Positions 1-6,198 of a stretch of DNA of 11,944 nt are shown piece after piece (within the stretch, counting starts at the first letter, position 1; every line of letters starts with the position of its first letter). The translations under genes and the position numbers were made by a program. Below the pieces are notes generated by a model. That model was not told the origin of the DNA. It searched no databases and saw only the letters and a program-made list of their open reading frames with translations. Source of the stretch: JAMBLL01 sp964387145 (GTDB lineage: Bacteria; Actinomycetota; Acidimicrobiia; Spongiisociales; UBA5794); contig CAYLVM010000072.1 in assembly GCA_964387145.1 (NCBI GenBank), forward strand, positions 1 to 11,944. The letters run 5' to 3'.

Positions 1-1
1 C

Positions 2-1024
2 GACTGGGGAACGGCTGCGTCGGTCGCACGCCGCTTCACCAGCACCTATCCACTCCAAGACACCTACCACGAACGTAAGTTCGCCATGCAGGCTGACGGG
101 TACGTGGCACGGGCCTCGGAACTGGTCGCGAACGAGACCGGTCTCTCACTGCCTGGATCACCCGTCGTCGGCGTCATCTCCCGGGAGCAGTGGATCGATA
201 CGAACATCGAGTCCTTCTCGATGATGCTCGCCCCGCTCGAAGACAAGCTCGCTCGCACCACAGGGGTGACCAGATCGGTGGCGAGCAAGGTGATGGGAGC
301 CGAGATGGGAGCGATGTTGGGCTTCCTGTCCAAGCGAGTTCTCGGACAGTACGAACTCGTCATCCCGACCGCCGACGGCGGCAACGGGGATTCGGTGTTC
401 TTCGTTGGAGCCAACGTGCTGTCGATGGAACGCCAGCACGAGTTCAGGCCGTCACACTTCCGGTTCTGGGTGGCACTGCACGAGTGCGCACACCGTGCCC
501 AGTTCACCGGTGTCCCCTGGATGCGGGACTACTTCCTGTCGCTCGTAGACCGGATCATCGATTCGTCCGAACCCGAACGCGGGCACCTCGCTCGCATCGT
601 TGCCGAGCTCACCAGCAGGGACGATTCCAGCGATGACTTTCTCGGAGACGCAGGTCTCATCGGCTTGTTCGCCACCCCGGATCAGAAGGAGGTCCTCGAC
701 CAGGTACAGGCGTTGATGTCGCTGCTCGAGGGGCACGGCCACATCGTCATGGACCGAGTCGGTGCGCGCGAGATCGTCGATGTCTCCAGAATGTCCAACG
801 TGCTCAAAGCCAGACGCAAAGACCCCAAGACGGCAGCGTTCCTGAAACTGGTCGGCATCGAGATGAAGCTCAAGCAGTACGACATGGGTGCAGCGTTCAT
901 CACACGCGTCGAGAAGCGGGCCTCCTGGGACACGCTGTCGATGGCGTGGGAATCGCCAGAAGCGCTGCCGACGCTTGCAGAGATCGAGAACGCCGACATC
1001 TGGCTCGATCGGATGAACGGATGA
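2..1024 (+). CDS. DUF2342 family zinc-dependent metalloprotease-like protein (5' end cut by window)
   Basis: The reading frame is open from the first full codon, so the true start lies upstream. The visible 340 residues begin DWGTAASVARRF, which looks very close to a natural N terminus for this family, so probably only a few residues are missing. A zincin-type HExxH motif reads HECAH at nt 479-493 (visible residues about 160-164), within WVALHECAHRAQFTGVPW. That is the hallmark of the actinobacterial DUF2342 family, also labelled 'coenzyme F420 biosynthesis-associated'. The C-terminal stretch LKQYDMGAAF and the WxxL-AWExPExLPT pattern also fit. A peptidase role is inferred from the motif; the family's substrate is not known to me. 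No signal peptide or membrane segment is visible, so it is probably cytoplasmic. The gene overlaps tilS by ATGA. The DUF2342-tilS-hpt order is common in actinobacteria, which supports the call and suggests co-translation. Confidence 0.85.
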   Translation, partial: DWGTAASVARRFTSTYPLQDTYHERKFAMQADGYVARASELVANETGLSLPGSPVVGVISREQWIDTNIESFSMMLAPLEDKLARTTGVTRSVASKVMGAEMGAMLGFLSKRVLGQYELVIPTADGGNGDSVFFVGANVLSMERQHEFRPSHFRFWVALHECAHRAQFTGVPWMRDYFLSLVDRIIDSSEPERGHLARIVAELTSRDDSSDDFLGDAGLIGLFATPDQKEVLDQVQALMSLLEGHGHIVMDRVGAREIVDVSRMSNVLKARRKDPKTAAFLKLVGIEMKLKQYDMGAAFITRVEKRASWDTLSMAWESPEALPTLAEIENADIWLDRMNG

Positions 1025-2316
1025 CTTCGCCACTGTCGAGTGCCGTTGCCTCGGTGGTCGGCACACGGAGATTCGTCGTGGCACTCGGCGGGGGAGCGGA
1101 CTCCGCAACGCTCCTCCACACGGCTGCATCGGTTGCACCCCAGCGGGTCCGTGCCGTGTTCGTCAACCAGGGACTCGCCGGCTCGGATCTTCTCGAACGG
1201 GCAGCCGAAGGGATCTCGAACGTGTGCGGCGTCGACCTGACGGTCCTCGCCGGTTCCGTCGACGACGGGCCGAACCTCGAAGCACGCGCCAGGGTTGCTC
1301 GCTACCTCGCGATGGAGGCAGATCTCGACGATGACGAACTGGCTCTGACCGGCCACACCGCCGACGACCAGGCAGAGACGGTGCTGATGCGACTTCTCCG
1401 CGGTTCTGGAGCGGGAGGCCTCTCGGGGATCCCGGCCGAGCGTGGACCGTGGCGCCGCCCATTCCTCGGATTCTCGAGAGACGAGCTGCGGGTCGCCGCA
1501 GGTCAACTCGGCCTCCCGTTCGCCGACGACCCCGCGAACAGCGACGAACGCTTCCTGCGATCCAGGATCCGCATGCACCTGATCCCCCTTCTCGAAGAGT
1601 CGTACGCCCCGGGCGTCGTGGACAACCTCGGGCGTTCCGGTGAACTACTCGCAGCAGACGACGCGATGATCGAGGCACTCGCTTCTGATATCGAGATCCT
1701 CGACGTTGCTGGTGAGATCGCGATCCCGCTCGCGCCGCTGCTCACAGCGGACACACCCGTAGCGTCGAGGGTGGTCCGTGGCGCGCTGCGACGCATCGGA
1801 GACGACTACCCCGGATCGATGGATGACGTGAACACGGTGCTGCGTGTGGCTACCTCGGGGCGGTCGGCGCACGTCTCCGGGCGTGTTGCAGTCAAGAGCG
1901 TGCCACCGTTCCTGGTTCTGCGCACCGGATCATGCACCGAGCCCCCCGAGCCGGTCGCGATCGATGACATCGAAGCGTTCATGTGGGGTGAGGACCGGTA
2001 CCGGGTGTCCCGCTCCCGCTACCCGACACCCGTCACGACGACAGGGCGGTTCAGCGTCGTATCCACCGGTTCGGTCGAAGGGCCGGTGGAGGTTCGCAGT
2101 GTTCTCCCCGGCGACCGGATCGACCTGGGGAACGGGGCAACACCCGTCACCGAGGTACTTCGCGATGCCGGAGTTCCCGCCAATGATCGGCAGTGTTGGC
2201 CCCTGGTGACGGTTGGTGGCATGATTGCGGGTGTCCACGGTGTGCGAAACGCGTCGTGGGCAACGCCTCACAACGGCGATACGGTCCTGATCATCGAACG
2301 GGAAGTGCATACGTGA
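1021..2316 (+). CDS. tilS: tRNA(Ile)-lysidine synthetase TilS
   Basis: TilS ligates lysine to the C2 of cytidine-34 in tRNA-Ile(CAU), changing codon reading from AUG to AUA; it acts in the cytosol and uses ATP. The protein is 431 residues from the ATG that overlaps the upstream stop (ATGA). An upstream in-frame start at 946 would lie deep inside the previous gene and is not needed. The N-terminal PP-loop domain carries GGGADS at residues 23-28, GHTADDQAET at 111-120 and the DPANSDERFLRSRIR element at about 170-184. The C-terminal domain has PGDR, a GVPANDRQCWP segment and IAGVHGVR near residues 380-420, typical of the TilS C-terminal fold. Two family positions look altered: the PP-loop is normally SGGxDS but starts with Gly here, and the usual HGL after the second strand is QGL (VNQGL, about 48-52). 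The family call is secure; full activity is inferred. Confidence 0.93.
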   Translation: MTSPLSSAVASVVGTRRFVVALGGGADSATLLHTAASVAPQRVRAVFVNQGLAGSDLLERAAEGISNVCGVDLTVLAGSVDDGPNLEARARVARYLAMEADLDDDELALTGHTADDQAETVLMRLLRGSGAGGLSGIPAERGPWRRPFLGFSRDELRVAAGQLGLPFADDPANSDERFLRSRIRMHLIPLLEESYAPGVVDNLGRSGELLAADDAMIEALASDIEILDVAGEIAIPLAPLLTADTPVASRVVRGALRRIGDDYPGSMDDVNTVLRVATSGRSAHVSGRVAVKSVPPFLVLRTGSCTEPPEPVAIDDIEAFMWGEDRYRVSRSRYPTPVTTTGRFSVVSTGSVEGPVEVRSVLPGDRIDLGNGATPVTEVLRDAGVPANDRQCWPLVTVGGMIAGVHGVRNASWATPHNGDTVLIIEREVHT

Positions 2317-2837
2317 AGATCGGAAAGGAGTTGATCTCCGCCAAGGAGATCGACGAGAAGCTCGCCGAGATGGGAGCAGCGATAACGCAGGACTACCGGG
2401 GGAAGAACCTGCTGCTCATCGGGATACTCAAAGGGGCGTTCGTCGTCATGGCGGACCTCGCCAGATACATCGACCTCCCCGTCGAGTTCGACTTCATGGC
2501 GATATCGTCCTACGGGTCGGCAACGAAGAGCTCCGGCGTCGTGCGGATCCTCAAGGATCTCGATCAGGAGATCGCCGACCGCCACGTCCTGATCGTCGAG
2601 GACATCGTCGATACCGGGTTGACGTTGTCGTACCTGCTCAGGAACCTGGCGGTGCGAAAGCCTGCAAGTCTGTCACTCGCGGCCCTCATCATCAAGGATG
2701 GAGTCGAGAGGCCGCCTCTCGACATCAAGTATGAGGGGTTCCACATCCCACCGAAGTTCGTCATCGGCTACGGGCTCGATTTCGAAGGGAAGTACAGGAA
2801 CCTGCCCTACATTGCCGAAGTAGAAGGCATCGACTGA
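2313..2837 (+). CDS. hpt: Hypoxanthine (guanine) phosphoribosyltransferase
   Basis: Purine salvage enzyme that transfers phosphoribose from PRPP to hypoxanthine or guanine, giving IMP or GMP in the cytosol. The 174-residue product is the usual length. The PRPP-binding loop reads VLIVEDIVDTGLTL at residues 92-105. The LKG turn that contacts pyrophosphate is at 39-41, the flexible SSYGSATKSSG loop is at 65-75, and the base-side segment FVIGYGLDFEGKYRNLPYI is at 149-167. I chose the GTG at 2313 because it overlaps the tilS stop as GTGA and gives the standard N terminus (KIGKELIS). A longer reading from 2193 would run through the tilS C terminus with unrelated sequence. Tight coupling to tilS suggests one transcript. 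Specificity between hypoxanthine and guanine cannot be settled from the sequence. Confidence 0.95.
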   Translation: MKIGKELISAKEIDEKLAEMGAAITQDYRGKNLLLIGILKGAFVVMADLARYIDLPVEFDFMAISSYGSATKSSGVVRILKDLDQEIADRHVLIVEDIVDTGLTLSYLLRNLAVRKPASLSLAALIIKDGVERPPLDIKYEGFHIPPKFVIGYGLDFEGKYRNLPYIAEVEGID

Positions 2838-2854
2838 GACAGACGCTGGCAAGT

Positions 2855-2877
2855 TTGACAGATGTTTGGCGTACCAT
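2855..2877 (+). promoter_or_regulatory. Possible ftsH promoter elements
   Basis: A perfect TTGACA (2855-2860) lies in the only sizeable gap before ftsH. The actinobacterial -10-like TACCAT follows at 2872-2877, but the spacer is 11 nt, far below the usual 16-19 nt. Pairing TACCAT with a weak TGGCAA box at 2847-2852 would give 19 nt. No good -10 occurs 16-18 nt after TTGACA. A promoter here is plausible because the next gene starts a new group, but the exact elements are unresolved. Confidence 0.3.
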
Positions 2878-2887
2878 CCGCCTACCA

Positions 2888-2911
2888 GGACCGAACCCGC
2901 CGTTCGGATCC
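2888..2911 (+). promoter_or_regulatory. Hairpin in the ftsH leader
   Basis: Inverted repeat GGACCGAAC (2888-2896) and GTTCGGATCC (2902-2911) around the 5-nt loop CCGCC. It gives a 6-bp perfect stem extended by 3 bp past a single bulged A at 2908. It ends about 12 nt before the ftsH ribosome-binding site. No T-run follows, so it does not look like a standard intrinsic terminator. It could be a 5'-UTR structure that affects stability or translation, or a weak terminator of the hpt transcript. Confidence 0.4.
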
Positions 2912-2923
2912 AAGAGAACTGTA

Positions 2924-2929
2924 GAGGAG
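2924..2929 (+). promoter_or_regulatory. Ribosome-binding site of ftsH
   Basis: GAGGAG lies 4 nt before GTG 2934 and is the strongest Shine-Dalgarno match in this leader. It fixes the start: the GTG-initiated protein begins with MNRTAR directly before the first membrane segment, as expected for FtsH. Confidence 0.65.
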
Positions 2930-2933
2930 CACC

Positions 2934-4853
2934 GTGAACCGCACTGCGAGAACCATTCTCGTATATCTGGCCGTCATCTTCGTTGTGGTGATGGCGTTCC
3001 AGGTGGTGTTCAACCAGGCAACTCAGCCTGAGGAGCTCACCATCAACGAGTTCACCGGGTACCTTGAAGCCGGTGGGATCGAGGGCGAAGTGGTCCTGAT
3101 GGATCGCTCGAACGAGTTGACGGGCACCTTCAGCTCGAGCGGTGAGACGAAAGACTTCATCGTGACGTACCCGAAGGAGTACTCGCCCGAGATGACGACA
3201 CTCCTCAAGGAGTCCGGCGTCGAGTTCCGTGTCGACAGTCAGGAACCAACCCTGTTCATGTGGTTCCTGACCTCGATCCTTCCCTACATCCTCATCTTCG
3301 GGCTCTTCATCTTCATCATCATGCAGATGCAAGGTGGGGGCAATCGTGTGATGCAGTTCGGCAAGTCGAAGGCCAAGCTTGTCTCGAAGGACTCGCCCAA
3401 GGTGACGTTCTCCGACGTGGCCGGTGTCGCGGAGGCCGTCGAGGAACTCGAAGAGATCAAAGAGTTCCTCGCATCACCCCAGAAGTTCCGCGCCATGGGA
3501 GCCAAGATCCCCAAGGGTGTCCTGTTGTACGGTCCTCCCGGGACCGGCAAGACGTTGCTCGCACGTGCCGTTGCAGGGGAAGCCGGAGTGCCGTTCTACT
3601 CGATATCGGGTTCCGACTTCGTCGAGATGTTCGTCGGCGTCGGTGCCTCGAGAGTCAGGGACCTCTTCGACCAGGCGAAACAGAACGCACCTTCGATCGT
3701 GTTCATCGACGAGATCGACGCCGTCGGACGTCACCGTGGTGCAGGCCTCGGCGGTGGCCACGACGAGCGGGAACAGACCCTGAACCAGCTTCTCGTCGAA
3801 CTCGACGGTTTCGACGTCAAGTCCGGGGTCATCGTCATAGCGTCGACGAACCGCCCCGACATCCTCGACCCTGCGCTGCTGCGTCCGGGACGTTTCGACC
3901 GTCAGGTCGTCGTGGACCGACCAGACCTCAAAGGCCGTGGCCAGATCCTCGAGGTTCACTCCAAGGGGAAGCCGCTTGCAGACAACGTCGAACTCTCCGT
4001 TCTCGCCAGGCAGACCCCCGGATTCACTGGAGCTGACCTCGCGAACCTCATCAACGAGGCAGCGATACTTGCAGCACGGTTAGGCGACGACGAGATCACC
4101 ATGAAGCATCTCGAGGAGGCCATCGAGCGGGTGATCGCAGGCCCGGAGCGCAAGTCACGCGTCATGTCTGAATCCGAGAGGAAGATCACCGCGTACCACG
4201 AGGGTGGTCACGCCCTGGTCGGGTACGCCCTGCCGAACGCCGATCCGATCCACAAGGTGACGATCATTCCTCGTGGCAGGGCCGGTGGCTACACGATGGC
4301 GCTACCCGTCGAGGACAAGTACTACGTGCGGCGGTCCGAGCTCATCGACCAGCTCGCCATGCTCCTCGGTGGGCGCACTGCAGAGGAGTTGATCTTCATC
4401 GACCCCACGACCGGTGCCTCCAACGACATCGAGAAAGCAACGTCGATCGCCCGCAAGATGGTCATGGAGTACGGCATGAGCGACAAGCTCGGACCCCTCC
4501 AGTACGGCAAGCCCGAAGGCGAAGTCTTCCTCGGCCGTGACTACGCCAAGAACCAGGACCTCTCCAACGAGGTCGCTGCAGCTGTCGACGAGGAGATCCG
4601 TTTCCTCATCACCCAGGCACACGAAGAAGCCAGAACCATCCTGACCACCCACGAAGACGCCCTTCACCGGATCGCTGAAGCGCTCATGGAGAGGGAGACG
4701 CTGAGGGCAGGAGAGATCGCAGAGATCTTCCACGACGTCCCCAAGTGGGAACACGCTGAGGACGGGAGCATCCGCCTCCGAGCACCCGACGGTGTGACGT
4801 CGATCACTCCCGGCTACGCCGCTCGCACCGACCGAACCGACGGGTTGTCATAG
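2934..4853 (+). CDS. ftsH: ATP-dependent zinc metalloprotease FtsH
   Basis: Membrane-anchored AAA+ protease that, as a hexamer, extracts and degrades misfolded membrane proteins and selected cytosolic regulators. The 639 residues show the full architecture. Transmembrane helix 1 is at about 7-26 and an extracytoplasmic domain at about 27-105. Helix 2 is at about 107-130, followed by the AAA module. Within that are Walker A GPPGTGKT at 200-207, the pore loop FVGVG at 233-237 and Walker B IVFIDEID at 255-262. The second region of homology has arginine fingers R317 and R320 in ALLRPGRFDR. The M41 peptidase active site is HEGGH at 422-426, with the likely third zinc ligand D498 in TTGASNDIEKAT. 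The usual sequence is HEAGH; the A-to-G change is at a non-ligand position. The C-terminal tail after about residue 605 is short and polar. folP starts 4 nt after the stop, so both are probably on one transcript. An essential or stress role is inferred from the family. Confidence 0.98.
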   Translation: MNRTARTILVYLAVIFVVVMAFQVVFNQATQPEELTINEFTGYLEAGGIEGEVVLMDRSNELTGTFSSSGETKDFIVTYPKEYSPEMTTLLKESGVEFRVDSQEPTLFMWFLTSILPYILIFGLFIFIIMQMQGGGNRVMQFGKSKAKLVSKDSPKVTFSDVAGVAEAVEELEEIKEFLASPQKFRAMGAKIPKGVLLYGPPGTGKTLLARAVAGEAGVPFYSISGSDFVEMFVGVGASRVRDLFDQAKQNAPSIVFIDEIDAVGRHRGAGLGGGHDEREQTLNQLLVELDGFDVKSGVIVIASTNRPDILDPALLRPGRFDRQVVVDRPDLKGRGQILEVHSKGKPLADNVELSVLARQTPGFTGADLANLINEAAILAARLGDDEITMKHLEEAIERVIAGPERKSRVMSESERKITAYHEGGHALVGYALPNADPIHKVTIIPRGRAGGYTMALPVEDKYYVRRSELIDQLAMLLGGRTAEELIFIDPTTGASNDIEKATSIARKMVMEYGMSDKLGPLQYGKPEGEVFLGRDYAKNQDLSNEVAAAVDEEIRFLITQAHEEARTILTTHEDALHRIAEALMERETLRAGEIAEIFHDVPKWEHAEDGSIRLRAPDGVTSITPGYAARTDRTDGLS

Positions 4854-4857
4854 CACC

Positions 4858-5736
4858 GTGAGATCGTTCGCCTGGGCTGTCCGGGGACGCGTCCTGCCGC
4901 TCGAGACGCCACTGATCATGGGCATCGTCAACGCGACACCCGACTCGTTCTCCGACGGTGGCGACCGCCTCGACCCGGACCTTGCGATCGCTGCAGGTCT
5001 TCAGATGGTCCAGGACGGAGCCGCGATCGTCGACGTTGGTGGCGAGTCAACGAGACCAGGAGCCTCCGCGGTTTCGGCTGAAGCCGAGATCGCACGTGTC
5101 GTCCCGATCGTCGAGGCACTCTCGGCCGAAGGTGCCGTCGTTTCCGTCGACACGTCCAAGGCAGCCGTCGCTTCTGCATGTATTGCAGTGGGCGCCTCGA
5201 TCGTCAACGACGTGACCGCCCTCGGTGACCCTGCAATGGCCGCCGTGTGTGCAGAGTCCGGCGTCGGTATCGTGTTGATGCACATGGCAGGCTCACCACG
5301 AACGATGCAGAACGACCCGGTCTACACCGACGTCGTCGCCGACGTCGCCTCCTTCCTCGAACAGCGTGCATCATTGGCAGTGGCTGCAGGCATCGACCCC
5401 GCATCGATCTCGATCGATCCGGGTATCGGCTTCGGCAAGACGGTCGAGCACAACATCGAGCTGATACGGAACCTGGGCACCTTCGTCGCGATGGGGTATC
5501 CGGTGACGGTGGGAACGAGTCGCAAACGATTTCTCGAAGAGATCCTTCGACCGTTTCGGGAAACGACGCCGCCGAAAGATCGCGATCACGCGACTGCCGC
5601 GACGATTGCATTGGCGGTGAGTCGCGGCGTGCAGGTCATACGGGTCCACAATGTTCCCCTTGCGGTCGATATAGGCCTGACGGCCAACGCTATGGTGACG
5701 ACGGAGGACCATGAGCAAGAAGACAACCGGGCTTGA
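4858..5736 (+). CDS. folP: Dihydropteroate synthase
   Basis: Condenses p-aminobenzoate with 6-hydroxymethyl-7,8-dihydropterin pyrophosphate to dihydropteroate, the sulfonamide-sensitive step of folate synthesis; cytosolic TIM barrel. The product is 292 residues, normal for the family. Visible motifs are MGIVNATPDSFSDGG (21-35), VDVGGESTRPGA (58-69), VDTSK (97-101), VNDVTA (116-121), MHMAGSPRTMQ (141-151), DPGIGFGK (187-194) and GTSRKRF (219-225). The C-terminal phosphate-binding element reads RVHN (262-265) where RVHD is usual; the Arg and His are kept. The start is GTG, 4 nt after the ftsH stop. No strong ribosome-binding site is visible, so translation may depend on coupling to ftsH. The last 26 nt overlap the next gene. 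It works directly after FolK, encoded two genes downstream. Confidence 0.97.
   Translation: MRSFAWAVRGRVLPLETPLIMGIVNATPDSFSDGGDRLDPDLAIAAGLQMVQDGAAIVDVGGESTRPGASAVSAEAEIARVVPIVEALSAEGAVVSVDTSKAAVASACIAVGASIVNDVTALGDPAMAAVCAESGVGIVLMHMAGSPRTMQNDPVYTDVVADVASFLEQRASLAVAAGIDPASISIDPGIGFGKTVEHNIELIRNLGTFVAMGYPVTVGTSRKRFLEEILRPFRETTPPKDRDHATAATIALAVSRGVQVIRVHNVPLAVDIGLTANAMVTTEDHEQEDNRA
5703..5707 (+). promoter_or_regulatory. Ribosome-binding site of the phosphatase-like gene
   Basis: GGAGG lies 3 nt before ATG 5711, inside the end of folP. The spacing is short, but the match supports real translation of the overlapping reading frame and fixes its start. Confidence 0.5.
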
Positions 5737-6193
5737 GCCGCGAGCATTCCACTGGGTGATCAAGGATCGCCTCGCGGTCTCTGAGCGTGTCGGGGGGTAC
5801 GGATTCCAGCATCGCCGTGTGCGACGCGAGGAAGAGATCCTCTGGCTCCAGGATCACGGGATCAACTCCGTGTTGAGCCTTCTCGGCTCCAACCAGAACT
5901 CAACGGCGTACGAGTTCGCCGGTCTTGCATTCTCGTCGTACCCCGTGGAGCCGGACATCGAACCGGAGAAGGCCGAGCAAGTCTTTGCAGCCATCGCTGC
6001 GGCACTCGCTCCGCCAGACGCTGTGGTCCTCGTCCACAAGGACACGATCGACGACACACTTGCAGGCCTTCTCGCCGGGTACCTGATCTACTCAGAGATG
6101 CTCGACGATCCCATCCTCGCCACGGACGTCATCCAGCGGATCCTCGCCAGGGCCATCGGCCCTGAAGGGCGACGACTGATCCCCGCGCACTGA
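5711..6193 (+). CDS. Dual-specificity-phosphatase-like protein lacking catalytic residues
   Basis: A 160-residue protein of unproven function. Its layout matches small cysteine-dependent phosphatases (DSP/PTP fold). An opening FHWVIKDRLAVSERVGG (13-29) resembles 'W(V)I-x-x-x-LA-x-S-x-x-P'. An amphipathic helix and GINSVLSLL strand follow (50-58), then a YPVEPDIEP segment (77-85) at the place of the general-acid loop with Asp82. Last comes a strand-loop-helix VVLVHKDTIDDTLAGLLAGYLI (105-126) at the place of the P-loop. The signature HCx5R should begin at H109, but Cys is Lys110 and Arg is Thr116. Hydrolysis by the usual mechanism is therefore not expected. It may be a pseudophosphatase that binds a phosphorylated ligand or a protein partner. 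It overlaps folP by 26 nt and ends 5 nt before folK, the slot where actinobacteria often have folB. The folate link is inferred from position only. The fold assignment is my reading of motifs and is moderate. Confidence 0.6.
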   Translation: MSKKTTGLEPRAFHWVIKDRLAVSERVGGYGFQHRRVRREEEILWLQDHGINSVLSLLGSNQNSTAYEFAGLAFSSYPVEPDIEPEKAEQVFAAIAAALAPPDAVVLVHKDTIDDTLAGLLAGYLIYSEMLDDPILATDVIQRILARAIGPEGRRLIPAH

Positions 6194-6198
6194 CCGGC

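Noticed and set aside
946..1020. Upstream in-frame start for tilS
   Set aside because: It lies within the conserved C terminus of the DUF2342 gene and adds arginine-rich residues not seen in TilS; ATG 1021 gives the normal distance to the PP-loop.
2193..2312. N-terminal extension of hpt
   Set aside because: The extra 40 residues lie inside the tilS C-terminal domain and do not resemble the family; the GTGA overlap at 2313 gives the standard N terminus.
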